Shown here piece by piece: positions 52,879-61,692 of a DNA stretch of 64,000 bases (the stretch's first letter is position 1; every line of letters starts with the position of its first letter). The DNA is from Nocardia albiluteola. GTDB taxonomy: Bacteria > Actinomycetota > Actinomycetes > Mycobacteriales > Mycobacteriaceae. The notes below the pieces were generated by a model that made no database searches, had not been told where the DNA came from, and worked only from the letters and a program-made list of their open reading frames with translations. Location: positions 660,713-724,712 of the forward strand of contig NZ_JAHKNI010000002.1 of the NCBI RefSeq assembly GCF_018860155.1, in the 5' to 3' direction. A program made the translations under genes and the position numbers.

Positions 52879-53700
52879 TCAGGTCAGCTTGATCTGGCGG
52901 TTGACGTCCTTGTACAGCAGGTAGCGGAACTTGCCGGGGCCGCCCGCGTAGCAGGCCTGCGGGCAGAAGGCACGCAGCCAGAGGAAGTCGCCGGCCTGGA
53001 CCTCGACCCAGTCGTCGTTGAGGCGGTACACCGCCTTGCCCTCGAGGATGTAGATCCCGTGCTCCATCACGTGCGTCTCCGCGAACGGGATCACCGCGCC
53101 CGGTTCGAAGGTCACGATGTTGACGTGCATATCGTGCGCGAGGTCGCTGGGGTCGACGAACCGGGTGGTGGCCCAGGCGCCGTCGGTGTCCGGCATCGGC
53201 GACGGATCGACGTCCTGCTCCTGCACGGCGAACGCCTTGGGTGCGGGCTGGCCGTCGACAGCCTCGTAGGCCTTGCGGACCCACGTGAAGGTGGCGGCCG
53301 AGTCCGACTCGTTGGCCACCGACCACTCGCTGCCCGCCGGGAGATAGGCATATCCACCGGGCGTCAGGGCGTGCGTGCTGCCCTCGATGACGACGGTCAG
53401 CGCGCCGCTCAGCAGGAACAGCACCGACTCCACGCCGCGTTCCGGCTCCGGTGCGGTGCTGCCGCCGCCGGGGGACACCTCGACGATGTACTGCGCGAAG
53501 GTGGTGGCGAATCCGGAAACCGGCTTGGCGAGAATCCACGAGCGGGTCTTCTTCCAGCCCGGCAGGTTGCTGGTGACGATGTCACGCAGCACACCGCGCG
53601 GGATGACCGTGTATGCCTCCTTCACGATGGCGCGGTCGGTCAGCAGCATGGTCTGCGACGGCAGCCCGCCGTCGGGTGCGTAATACGTCGGCTTGCTCAA
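52879..53700 (-). CDS. (S)-ureidoglycine aminohydrolase (bicupin)
   Basis: A 273-residue bicupin protein. Two cupin domains are visible; the second has the manganese site of the family, with His in HMEHG-like context (ETHVMEHGIYILEGKAVY) and the acidic YRLNDDWVEVQAGDFLWLRAFCPQACYA. It would release ammonia from ureidoglycine in purine or allantoin breakdown. The start is TTG at 53700, with CAGGAG upstream. A longer frame continues across noncoding DNA and is not used. No allantoinase or allantoate enzymes are adjacent. Confidence 0.9.
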   Translation of the reverse strand: MSKPTYYAPDGGLPSQTMLLTDRAIVKEAYTVIPRGVLRDIVTSNLPGWKKTRSWILAKPVSGFATTFAQYIVEVSPGGGSTAPEPERGVESVLFLLSGALTVVIEGSTHALTPGGYAYLPAGSEWSVANESDSAATFTWVRKAYEAVDGQPAPKAFAVQEQDVDPSPMPDTDGAWATTRFVDPSDLAHDMHVNIVTFEPGAVIPFAETHVMEHGIYILEGKAVYRLNDDWVEVQAGDFLWLRAFCPQACYAGGPGKFRYLLYKDVNRQIKLT

Positions 53701-53779
53701 TGTTTGCAACTCCTGATCTGTGCTAGCCGTCTCAACCCGGCCATGCGGCACATGGCACCCGCTGACCGGATATTTCGAG

Positions 53780-53807
53780 AGATTACGCCGCCCGAATACT
53801 TTGCCAA
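53780..53807 (-). promoter_or_regulatory. Candidate promoter of the ureidoglycine aminohydrolase gene
   Basis: On the minus strand a TTGGCA (53802-53807) lies 16 bp from TAATCT (53780-53785), a reasonable -35/-10 pair in an unusually AT-rich patch, about 80 bp upstream of the TTG start. Confidence 0.45.
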
Positions 53808-53872
53808 ACGATAGGAAATACCGATAACTGGTGGGTGCCTTCTCGCCGCCGGTATGGGGGCTCGTCCGATAG

Positions 53873-54085
53873 GACCCGGTTGGTGCCGGACGGGCCGGGC
53901 ACGGGCCGGAGGCCCTGTGGGTCGCGTCGTTCGCGCGTCCGGCACCGACGCGGTTGGTCCCGAAGCACCGGGCACGGGTTGTGAGTCCCTTTGGCGCGCG
54001 CCGTCCGGGTACCGAACCGGTTGTTGCCGGACGAGCTGAGGGGCCGGGCACGGGCGCTGTTCGCGCGGTCGGCGGCGCGGGGTGA
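53873..54085. repeat. Three imperfect direct repeats of about 70 bp
   Basis: Segments starting at about 53873, 53947 and 54014 share the pattern GAxxCGGTTGxTxCCG followed by CCGGGCACGGG, with periods of 74 and 67 bp. The block lies in the 410-bp region between the aminohydrolase and pcd genes, and contains no supportable gene. Confidence 0.5.
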
Positions 54086-54110
54086 TACCGGCTCGTGCGG
54101 CCCCGCAGCC

Positions 54111-55634
54111 TCAGCCGAACTGAATCCCCTGCGCGAGCGGCAGATCCGTGGAGTAGTTGACGGTGTTGGTGGCCCGGCGCATATACGCCTTCCAGGAGTC
54201 CGACCCCGATTCGCGGCCGCCGCCGGTCTGCTTCTCCCCGCCGAACGCGCCGCCGATCTCCGCCCCCGACGTGCCGATGTTCACGTTGGCGATGCCGCAG
54301 TCCGAGCCGTCCGCGGCCAGGAAGCGCTCGGCCTCGCGCTGGTCGCGGGTGAACACGGCCGAGGACAGGCCCTGGGGTACCGCATTGTGCAGGGCGATGG
54401 CCTCGTCGAAGTCGTCGTAGGTGAGCACGTACAGGATGGGGGCGAAGGTCTCTTCGCGGACGACCTCGGTCTGCGCGGGCATGCGGACCAGGGCCGGGTG
54501 CACGTAGTACGAATCCTCGCCGTGCACCATGACTCGCTCACCGCCACACAGCAATTCGCCGCCGTCGGCGACCGCGCGGGTCAGCGCCTCCTGCATCGCG
54601 GTGTAGGCCCGGCTGTTGATCAGCGGGCCGACCAGCACCCCGTCCTCGAGCGGACTGCCCACCCGAAGCTGGCGATACGCGGCCTCGATCCGGTCGGTCA
54701 GCGGACCGACGACGTCGGTGTGCGCGATCAGGCGGCGCAGCGAGGTGCAGCGCTGCCCGGCGGTACCGGCGGCCGCGAAAACCACACCGCGCGTGGCCAA
54801 TTCGAGATCCGCCGAGGGGGTGACGATCGCCGCGTTGTTGCCGCCCAGCTCCAGCAGGCAGCGCCCGAACCGCGCGGCCACCCGTGGGCCCACGGTGCGG
54901 CCCATCCGCACCGATCCGGTCGCGCTGACCAGCGCGATGCGCTCGTCGTCGACCAGCCGTGCCCCGGCGTCCGCGGCGCCCTGGATCAGCTGGTGGATCT
55001 CCGGATCCGCACCGACCTCCGCCGCCGCGCGCCGCAGCAGGCCGTGACAGGCCAGCGCGGTCAAAGGCGTTGTCTCCGAGGGCTTCCAGACCACGGTGTC
55101 GCCGCACACCAGCGCGACCGCGGTGTTCCACGCCCACACCGCCACCGGGAAGTTGAACGCCGAGAGCACCCCGACGACGCCGAGCGGATGCCAGGTCTCC
55201 ATCAGCCGATGCCCGGGCCGCTCCGAGGCCATGGTGCGCCCGTACAACTGCCGCGACAACCCCACCGCGAACTCGCAGATGTCGATCATCTCCTGCACCT
55301 CGCCGCGCGCCTCGGCGCCGATCTTGCCCGCCTCGAGGGTGACCAGCTCGCCGAGTTCGTGCTGATGTGCGGTCAGCAGCTCGCCCAGCCGTCGCACCAC
55401 GGCGGCCCGCTGCGGCGCGGGCACCGTGCGCCAATCGCGGAATGCGGTGGCCGCCTTGCCGATCGCGGCGTCGATCTCCGCGTCCGAGCTCGGCGACAGG
55501 GTCGTCAGCTCGCCGCCGGTAATCGGGGTGCGTGCGGGCAGCAGCCCCGGCGCGGGCGGCGTGGCGCCCAGCGTGCGCAGCAACTGTTCGGCGCGGGCGG
55601 CCAGTTCGCGGGTGTCGGGGGCGGCAATGGTCAT
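54111..55634 (-). CDS. pcd: L-piperidine-6-carboxylate (alpha-aminoadipic semialdehyde) dehydrogenase
   Basis: NAD-dependent aldehyde dehydrogenase of the ALDH7 type, 507 residues. The cofactor and substrate elements include FNFPVAVWAWN, WKPSETTPL, SATGSVRMG, the Glu in LELGGNNAA, and the catalytic Cys in GQRCTSLRR. It oxidises the semialdehyde (or cyclic piperideine) made by lysine 6-aminotransferase to alpha-aminoadipate. It is divergent from lrpA, with lat further on, as in mycobacteria (pcd-lrpA-lat). Confidence 0.93.
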   Translation of the reverse strand: MTIAAPDTRELAARAEQLLRTLGATPPAPGLLPARTPITGGELTTLSPSSDAEIDAAIGKAATAFRDWRTVPAPQRAAVVRRLGELLTAHQHELGELVTLEAGKIGAEARGEVQEMIDICEFAVGLSRQLYGRTMASERPGHRLMETWHPLGVVGVLSAFNFPVAVWAWNTAVALVCGDTVVWKPSETTPLTALACHGLLRRAAAEVGADPEIHQLIQGAADAGARLVDDERIALVSATGSVRMGRTVGPRVAARFGRCLLELGGNNAAIVTPSADLELATRGVVFAAAGTAGQRCTSLRRLIAHTDVVGPLTDRIEAAYRQLRVGSPLEDGVLVGPLINSRAYTAMQEALTRAVADGGELLCGGERVMVHGEDSYYVHPALVRMPAQTEVVREETFAPILYVLTYDDFDEAIALHNAVPQGLSSAVFTRDQREAERFLAADGSDCGIANVNIGTSGAEIGGAFGGEKQTGGGRESGSDSWKAYMRRATNTVNYSTDLPLAQGIQFG

Positions 55635-55704
55635 GGGTGTCTCCGTATCTGCTGGCTGGGACGGTTTCGGCCACGATGTCGGTCGGCTGCGTTAGCCTTC
55701 GCTG

Positions 55705-56157
55705 ATGGCGGATGCACCGGCGAAACCCGTTCTGGACGACATCGATCGACTACTGATTCGCGAGCTGATGGACGATGGCCGGGCCACGCTGTCCAATCTC
55801 GCGGAGAAGGCGAATCTGTCGGTGTCCGCGGTGCAGTCGCGGGTGCGCAGGCTCGAGGCGCGGGGCGTGATCCGCGGGTACACCGCGCAGATCGATCCGG
55901 AAGCGCTGGGGCAACTGCTCTCGGCATTTGTCGCCATCACTCCTCTCGACCCGTCGCAGCCCGACGAGGCTCCGGCGCTCCTGCGGCACGTCCCCGGCAT
56001 CGAAGCTTGCCATTCGGTGGCGGGCGAGGACAGCTACGTGCTGATGGTGCGCGTCGCCTCGCCGCGGCACCTGGAACAGTTGCTGCAGGAGATCCGCGTC
56101 ACCGCAAATGTTCAGACGCGCAGCACCATCATCCTTCAGACATTCTATGACAAATGA
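55705..56157 (+). CDS. lrpA: Lrp/AsnC family transcriptional regulator
   Basis: A 150-residue regulator. The N-terminal helix-turn-helix (RLLIRELMDDGRATLSNLAEKANLSVSAVQSRVRRLEARGVI) is followed by the ligand-sensing RAM/ACT-like domain with GEDSYVLMVRV. It probably responds to lysine or another amino acid. It is divergent from pcd (70 bp between start codons) and 65 bp before lat, so it sits centrally in the lysine catabolic locus and is a strong candidate for its regulator. Confidence 0.93.
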   Translation: MADAPAKPVLDDIDRLLIRELMDDGRATLSNLAEKANLSVSAVQSRVRRLEARGVIRGYTAQIDPEALGQLLSAFVAITPLDPSQPDEAPALLRHVPGIEACHSVAGEDSYVLMVRVASPRHLEQLLQEIRVTANVQTRSTIILQTFYDK

Positions 56158-56184
56158 TGCCTGATCGTAACTTTGTTTGTAAAG

Positions 56185-56212
56185 GCGTAGAAAAAGCGTA
56201 AATGTTTGCGTA
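56185..56212. promoter_or_regulatory. Phased GCGTA repeats upstream of lat
   Basis: GCGTA occurs three times (56185-56189, 56196-56200 and 56208-56212) with spacings of 11 and 12 bp, near one helical turn, in the only AT-rich stretch between lrpA and lat. This could be a binding site for LrpA. A TAGCCT that could serve as -10 ends seven bases before the GTG of lat. Confidence 0.4.
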
Positions 56213-56222
56213 GCCTCATGGT

Positions 56223-57560
56223 GTGACCCTCGAAATGGAGCGCCCCGGGGTGATGGCAGATGCGCCGCAGGTCACCCCCGCCACGGTGCATGAGATTCTG
56301 TCCGCGAGCATCCTCGCCGACGGCTTCGATCTGGTGCTCGACCTAGCCAGATCTCGAGGCCGCCGGCTCGTCGACGCCCGCGACGGCACCCCGTATCTGG
56401 ACATGTTCGGCTTCTTCGCCTCCTCGGCGCTGGGCATGAACCATCCGGACCTGGCCGGCGACGCGGAGTTCCGCGACGAGCTGGTGGTCGCGGCGCTGAA
56501 CAAGCCCAGCAACTCCGACATCTACACCGTCGAGATGGCCCGCTTCGTGGAGACCTTCGCCCGCGTCCTGGGCGATCCCGCGCTGCCGCATCTGTTCTTC
56601 ATCGACGGCGGCGCCCTCGCGGTGGAGAACGCGCTCAAGGCGGCCTTCGACTGGAAGAGCCGCCACAACGAAATGCACGGCCGCCCCGCCGAACTCGGCA
56701 CCAAGGTGCTGCACCTGACCGGTGCCTTCCACGGCCGCAGCGGCTACACCCTGTCGCTGACGAACACCGATCCGGTCAAGACCGCCCGCTTCCCGAAATT
56801 CGACTGGCCGCGCATCGAAACGCCCTATCTGGCAAGCGAAGTCGACATCGAGGCCGCCGAGGCTCACGCCCTCGCGCAGGCCCGCGCAGCCTTCGCCGAA
56901 AACCCGCACGACATAGCATGTTTCATCGCCGAACCCATCCAGGGCGAGGGCGGCGACCGGCACCTGCGGCCGGAATTCCTGCGCGCGGTGCAGGCGCTGT
57001 GCCGCGAGCACGACGCGCTGTTCGTGCTCGACGAGGTGCAGACCGGCGTCGCCTCGACCGGCACCCGGTGGGCATACGAGCAGCTGGGCGTAGAGCCGGA
57101 CATCGTTGCCTTCGGCAAGAAGACGCAGGTGTGCGGGATCATGGCGGGCGGGCGCCTCGACGAGGTGCCCGGCAACGTCTTCGCCGTGAGCTCGCGGCTG
57201 AACTCCACCTGGGGCGGCAACCTCGCGGACATGGTGCGCGCGCGGCGCATCCTCGAGGTGATCGAGCGCGACGAGCTGCCGGCCCGCGCCGCCGAGCTCG
57301 GCGCCCACCTGCTCGAGCGGCTCACGGACCTGGCCGCGCGGCATCCGGAGGTCACCGATCCGCGCGGGCGCGGGCTGTTCTGCGCGATCACGCTGGAATC
57401 GGCGGCCCTGCGGGACGCGGTGGTCACGGCCATGCGCGAACGCGAGCGGGTGCTGCTGCTGGGCACGGGCGAGCGGGGCATCCGGTTCCGCCCGCCGCTG
57501 ACGGTCACCGTCGCGGAACTGGACGAGGCTATCGACGCGCTCGACCGCGTCCTGGGCTGA
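56223..57560 (+). CDS. lat: L-lysine 6-aminotransferase
   Basis: PLP enzyme (class III aminotransferase) that moves the epsilon-amino group of lysine to 2-oxoglutarate, giving alpha-aminoadipic semialdehyde. The 445-residue protein contains the class III features: [33 protein letters not shown], the [12 protein letters not shown] segment, LDEVQTGV, and [11 protein letters not shown] with the PLP lysine. The start is taken as the GTG at 56223; an ATG at 56253 is possible. In actinobacteria Lat is used in lysine degradation and in beta-lactam biosynthesis. Confidence 0.95.
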   Translation: MTLEMERPGVMADAPQVTPATVHEILSASILADGFDLVLDLARSRGRRLVDARDGTPYLDMFGFFASSALGMNHPDLAGDAEFRDELVVAALNKPSNSDIYTVEMARFVETFARVLGDPALPHLFFIDGGALAVENALKAAFDWKSRHNEMHGRPAELGTKVLHLTGAFHGRSGYTLSLTNTDPVKTARFPKFDWPRIETPYLASEVDIEAAEAHALAQARAAFAENPHDIACFIAEPIQGEGGDRHLRPEFLRAVQALCREHDALFVLDEVQTGVASTGTRWAYEQLGVEPDIVAFGKKTQVCGIMAGGRLDEVPGNVFAVSSRLNSTWGGNLADMVRARRILEVIERDELPARAAELGAHLLERLTDLAARHPEVTDPRGRGLFCAITLESAALRDAVVTAMRERERVLLLGTGERGIRFRPPLTVTVAELDEAIDALDRVLG

Positions 57561-57930
57561 GCCGGCTCCGGGGGCGGGCCCGTCGGCCGCCCGCCCCGGA
57601 TGCCGTCCGCCGCACATTTCGCACCAGGCTCGGAAGTGTCGGCCCGGTCCCGTGCCGCGCCACGGTCCGGCGCGCGATGCTGCGCCCGAATGCGGTGAAA
57701 GAACTTGTCGGAACTCGATATTCGCGGTGTCACGCACCGATTCCGGGTACCCGAGGCGACGCGGCGGCCACATGCCCGCCCGCGCCGGCCGCACCCGGCG
57801 CGGCCCGGCGCGCCGAAGTCCGTTCCCGACAGCGTTTTCCGGTCCGCCCGAGGCGGTTTCGGCTCGGCCGCATCGCATTTGACCAGCGCTTTTCTGCTGG
57901 CAAGGGGTCAATAGGGTACTTGCGAGTAGC
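57561..57930. other. Intergenic region between lat and accD5
   Basis: About 370 bases. No gene is supportable; the frame of accD5 stays open upstream across lat but is Arg/Pro-rich noise there. The 3' end holds the candidate promoter and leader of accD5. Confidence 0.4.
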
Positions 57931-57947
57931 CCCCTCGGAGGTTCCCC

Positions 57948-57980
57948 GTGTCCCTGCTACTGGTTACACTCCGGGCATGA
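57948..57980 (+). CDS. Candidate 10-residue leader peptide upstream of accD5
   Basis: GGAGG at 57937-57941 stands seven bases before a GTG (57948) that opens a ten-codon frame ([10 protein letters not shown]). Its TGA (57978-57980) overlaps the accD5 ATG (57977-57979) as ATGA. This offers a coupled translation start for a gene that otherwise has no ribosome binding site. Alternatively, TACACT at 57965-57970 could be a -10 giving a leaderless accD5 mRNA, in which case this ORF is not translated. Confidence 0.4.
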   Translation: MSLLLVTLRA

Positions 57981-59617
57981 CGAGTGTCCAGCAGCAGCCA
58001 GTGCCGGGGTCGGCTGGCGCCCCCGATATCCACACCACCGCCGGCAAGCTGGCTGATCTGCGCAATCGGCTGGAAGAGGCCAAGCACCCGATGGGTGAGG
58101 CCGCCGTCGACAAGGTGCACGCCAAGGGCAAGATGACCGCGCGTGAGCGCATCCTGGCCCTGCTGGACGAGGGCTCGTTCGTCGAGATGGATGCGCTGGC
58201 CCGGCACCGCAGCGTGAATTTCGGCCTGGAGAACAACCGCCCGCTCGGTGACGGCGTGGTCACCGGCTACGGCACCATCGACGGCCGCGACGTGTGCATC
58301 TTCTCCCAGGACTCCACCGTCTTCGGCGGCAGCCTCGGCGAGGTGTACGGCGAGAAGATCGTCAAGGTCATGGATCTGGCGATCAAGACCGGCCGCCCGC
58401 TCATCGGCATCAACGACGGTGCGGGCGCGCGCATCCAGGAGGGCGTGGTCTCCCTCGGCCTGTACGGCGAGATCTTCCACCGCAACATCCAGGCCTCGGG
58501 CGTCATCCCGCAGATCTCGCTGATCCTGGGCGCGGCTGCGGGCGGGCACGTGTACTCCCCGGCGCTGACCGACTTCGTCATCATGGTCGACGAGACCAGC
58601 CAGATGTTCATCACCGGCCCGGACGTCATCAAGACCGTCACCGGCGAAGAGGTCACCATGGAGGAGTTGGGCGGCGCCCACACCCACATGGTGAAGTCCG
58701 GCACCGCGCACTACGTCGCCTCCGGCGAGCAGGACGCCCTGGACTACGTGCGCGATCTGCTGAGCTACCTGCCCAGCAACAACCGCGCCGAGGCCCCGCG
58801 CTTCCCCGCGACGGACCCGATCACCGGCTCGATCGAGGAGTCGCTGACCGAGGAGGACCGCGAGCTCGACTCGCTGATCCCGGACTCGGCGAACCAGCCG
58901 TACGACATGCACGAGGTGATCCGTCGCCTCGTCGACGACGACGAGTTCTTCGAGGTGCAGGCCGAGCGCGCGCGGAACATCATCATCGGCTTCGCCCGGA
59001 TCGACGGTCGCAGTGTGGGATTCGTGGCCAACCAGCCCATGCAGTTCGCCGGCTGCCTGGACATCGACGCCTCGGAGAAGGCCGCGCGCTTCGTGCGCAC
59101 CTGCGACGCGTTCAACATTCCGATCATCACCCTGGTGGACGTGCCGGGCTTCCTGCCGGGCACCGATCAGGAGTACAACGGCATCATCCGCCGCGGCGCC
59201 AAGCTGCTGTACGCGTACGGCGAGGCGACCGTGGGGAAGATCACCATCATCACCCGCAAGGCCTACGGCGGCGCCTACGACGTCATGGGCTCCAAGCACA
59301 TGGGCGCGGATGTGAACCTGGCCTGGCCGACGGCGCAGATCGCGGTCATGGGCGCCTCGGGCGCGGTCGGCTTCGTCTACCGCAAGCAGCTCAAGGAGGC
59401 CGCCGCCGAGGGCGCCGACGTGGATGCGCTGCGCCTGGAGCTGCAGAACGAGTACGAGGACACCCTCGTGAACCCGTACGTGGCCGCCGAGCGCGGCTAT
59501 GTCGACGCCGTCATCCCGCCCTCGCACACTCGCGGCCAGATCGTCTCGGCGCTGCGGCTGCTCGAGCGCAAGATGGTCAGCCTGCCGCCGAAGAAGCACG
59601 GCAACATTCCGCTCTGA
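57977..59617 (+). CDS. accD5: Acyl-CoA carboxylase carboxyltransferase (beta) subunit
   Basis: Carboxyltransferase half of the propionyl-/acetyl-CoA carboxylase that supplies methylmalonyl- or malonyl-CoA for fatty and mycolic acid synthesis. The 546-residue protein matches AccD5 length. Crotonase-like oxyanion segments are visible in both halves: [11 protein letters not shown] and the [16 protein letters not shown] region in the N-half, and [25 protein letters not shown] and the [13 protein letters not shown] segment in the C-half. It is followed by accE5 and works with AccA3 (biotin carboxylase, 62733 on). Confidence 0.97.
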   Translation: MTSVQQQPVPGSAGAPDIHTTAGKLADLRNRLEEAKHPMGEAAVDKVHAKGKMTARERILALLDEGSFVEMDALARHRSVNFGLENNRPLGDGVVTGYGTIDGRDVCIFSQDSTVFGGSLGEVYGEKIVKVMDLAIKTGRPLIGINDGAGARIQEGVVSLGLYGEIFHRNIQASGVIPQISLILGAAAGGHVYSPALTDFVIMVDETSQMFITGPDVIKTVTGEEVTMEELGGAHTHMVKSGTAHYVASGEQDALDYVRDLLSYLPSNNRAEAPRFPATDPITGSIEESLTEEDRELDSLIPDSANQPYDMHEVIRRLVDDDEFFEVQAERARNIIIGFARIDGRSVGFVANQPMQFAGCLDIDASEKAARFVRTCDAFNIPIITLVDVPGFLPGTDQEYNGIIRRGAKLLYAYGEATVGKITIITRKAYGGAYDVMGSKHMGADVNLAWPTAQIAVMGASGAVGFVYRKQLKEAAAEGADVDALRLELQNEYEDTLVNPYVAAERGYVDAVIPPSHTRGQIVSALRLLERKMVSLPPKKHGNIPL

Positions 59618-59820
59618 TTCAGCGATATTCCGCGTGTCGGGAGCTGACTCGAGTGTGACACCACAGACAGTTGCGCGCGAGAGTGCATGATCCGAGCGAA
59701 GATGGTAGGACGGCCTGAGTACTTCAGGGCCGTACGAAGACCGTTCGCGGGGTTCGTCGAAGACCCTGGGGACGCCGTGACCCACCGGGCCGCGGCACAC
59801 GAACAGGAGGAACTGGCGCT

Positions 59821-60138
<318 letters not shown>

Positions 60139-60139
60139 C

Positions 60140-60808
60140 GTGACGGGATTCGTACTCGGTTCCGCCTCACCCGCGCGCCTGCAGGTCCTGCGATCCGCGG
60201 GCCTGGCGCCCATCGTCCGGGTCTCCGACGTGGACGAGGACGCGGTGGCCGCGGCGCTGCCCGCCGGCACCCCACCCGAGGGGGTGGTCACCGCACTGGC
60301 GCGGGCCAAGGCGGAATCCGTCGCCGCCGCGCTGATCGCCGATGCCGCGCCGGTCGTGGCCGATTGCGTTGTGGTCGGCTGCGATTCGATGCTGCTGGTG
60401 GACGGGCAGCTGCAGGGCAAGCCGCACACCCCGGAGGTGGCCAAGGCGCGCTGGGCCGAGATGGCCGGGCGCAGCGCCGATCTGCTGACCGGACACTGCG
60501 TGCTGCGCCTGCGCGAGGGCCGGATCGTGGCCGCGGCCGCTGATTGCAGCAGCACCACCGTGCATTTCGCCGATCCCGGACCCGAGGAACTCGACGCCTA
60601 CATCGCCTCGGGCGAGCCGCTGCAGGTCGCGGGCGCGTTCACCCTGGACGGGCGCGGCGGCTGGTTCGTGGACCGCATCGACGGCGATCCCTCGAGCGTC
60701 ATCGGGATCGGGCTACCGCTGGTTCGTCGACTGCTTGGCGACGTGGGTGTCGGCATTGCGCAGCTGTGGGCCGTCGGAGCGCAGCTGGGGGCCGACGCGG
60801 CTCGCTGA
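60140..60808 (+). CDS. maf: Maf-like nucleotide pyrophosphatase
   Basis: House-cleaning enzyme that hydrolyses non-canonical nucleoside triphosphates (dTTP/UTP- or m7GTP-type). The 222 residues start with the Maf signature VLGSASPARLQVLRSAGL. The metal-binding Asp is in VVGCDSMLLVDGQLQGKP, followed by GKPHTPEVAKA and the GRGGWFVDRIDGDPSSVIGIGLP end. It starts with GTG at 60140, immediately after accE5, so the two are coupled, as in mycobacteria. Its 3' end overlaps the converging regulator gene by 96 bp. Confidence 0.94.
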   Translation: MTGFVLGSASPARLQVLRSAGLAPIVRVSDVDEDAVAAALPAGTPPEGVVTALARAKAESVAAALIADAAPVVADCVVVGCDSMLLVDGQLQGKPHTPEVAKARWAEMAGRSADLLTGHCVLRLREGRIVAAAADCSSTTVHFADPGPEELDAYIASGEPLQVAGAFTLDGRGGWFVDRIDGDPSSVIGIGLPLVRRLLGDVGVGIAQLWAVGAQLGADAAR

Positions 60809-61525
60809 CGGCGCGGTCGCGGCTAATCGCGGCTCGGCGCCGTCCTGGGCCTGCGCGTCCGGCATGGTGCCCGGATCCGGCACGAGCGAACTCTTCAGGG
60901 CATCGAGCCGGGCCACGCACAGTTCGGGCTCCACGAACGGGTGCAGGCGCACATTCACCGTGTCCCGGCCGCCGCTGCGGTCCAGCGCCTCTCGCAGCAG
61001 CCCCAGATGCACGCCGCACACCACCTCCGAATGGGTGCGTGCCAAATCGCGCAGCGGGCACGCCGTCAGCCGGATCAGCGCCTGCTCGTCGGTCTCGGAG
61101 GCGGGATCGCGCTCGGGTGCGAAACCCAGCTCCGACATCATCGTGACGGTCAGGTCGCGCGCGTCGTCCAGGCTCTCGATCTGCTGCTCGAACGCCTCGA
61201 TCTTGGCGCCCCAGGCCCGTCCGGCCGCGACCGCGGCCTCGGAGCGGCGCCGCGGGTCACTGCCGAGCTGATCGGCGAGCACCTGCGCGAGGTCCTGATA
61301 GCCGACCGATCGCTGGACGGCGCTGTACCCGATGCGCGGGCGGCCTCGCCCGCGCGGCGGCTGCTGGAACTGCCGCACCAGCGACTCCCGGGTGAGCACG
61401 TCCAAGTGGAATCGCACCGTGGTGACGTGCTGCCCGGTCACTCTGGCGAGTTGCTGGGCATCGAGAGGCTCGCTGGCGCCGCGCAGGATCGCGAGCAGGC
61501 GCCGTCGCGGCCAAGAATCGGACAT
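60713..61525 (-). CDS. HTH regulator with SufR-like cysteine pattern
   Basis: A 270-residue regulator. The N-terminus is a winged helix (RRRLLAILRGASEPLDAQQLARVTGQHVTTVRFHLDVLTRESLV), followed by an Arg-rich GRGRPRIGY wing. The middle holds Cys residues in the pattern CPLRDLARTHSEVVC and, 32 residues later, PELCVARL, which resembles the cluster-binding region of SufR-type Fe-S repressors. The last about 40 residues are low-complexity and antisense to the end of maf. The ATG at 61525 has GGAGGGG upstream. It faces the rhodanese gene sseA across a palindrome-rich promoter. Targets unknown. Confidence 0.78.
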   Translation of the reverse strand: MSDSWPRRRLLAILRGASEPLDAQQLARVTGQHVTTVRFHLDVLTRESLVRQFQQPPRGRGRPRIGYSAVQRSVGYQDLAQVLADQLGSDPRRRSEAAVAAGRAWGAKIEAFEQQIESLDDARDLTVTMMSELGFAPERDPASETDEQALIRLTACPLRDLARTHSEVVCGVHLGLLREALDRSGGRDTVNVRLHPFVEPELCVARLDALKSSLVPDPGTMPDAQAQDGAEPRLAATAPSASRVGPQLRSDGPQLRNADTHVAKQSTNQR

Positions 61526-61552
61526 AGCTCACCCCTCCTCCCGGGAGACTTT

Positions 61553-61605
61553 ATCGGATGAGGCTGCGACTTATTCGCTCATTCATCCGATTCATGAATT
61601 CATGA
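61553..61605. promoter_or_regulatory. Palindromes in the divergent regulator/sseA promoter
   Basis: ATCGGATGA (61553-61561) and TCATCCGAT (61583-61591) form a perfect 9-bp inverted repeat with a 21-bp spacer. Directly after it comes TCATGAATTCATGA (61592-61605), a perfect 14-bp palindrome. The block lies in the 167-bp region between the divergent starts and is a good candidate operator for the adjacent regulator. Confidence 0.5.
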
Positions 61606-61692
61606 TCTGCAACCAGTTGCTGTAAGGATTCGCCCCTACCATCGGAGTGGAACCGTCGACCACCGTCTATCACGCGTGAAGGACCAACTACC

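Noticed and set aside
53701..54051. Longer N-terminus for the ureidoglycine aminohydrolase
   Set aside because: Similarity to the family starts at the TTG at 53700, which has a good ribosome binding site, and a likely promoter lies inside the longer frame.
56918..57976. accD5 extended upstream by about 350 codons
   Set aside because: The extension overlaps lat in another frame, is Arg/Pro-rich and has no carboxylase similarity. AccD5 normally starts near the chosen ATG.
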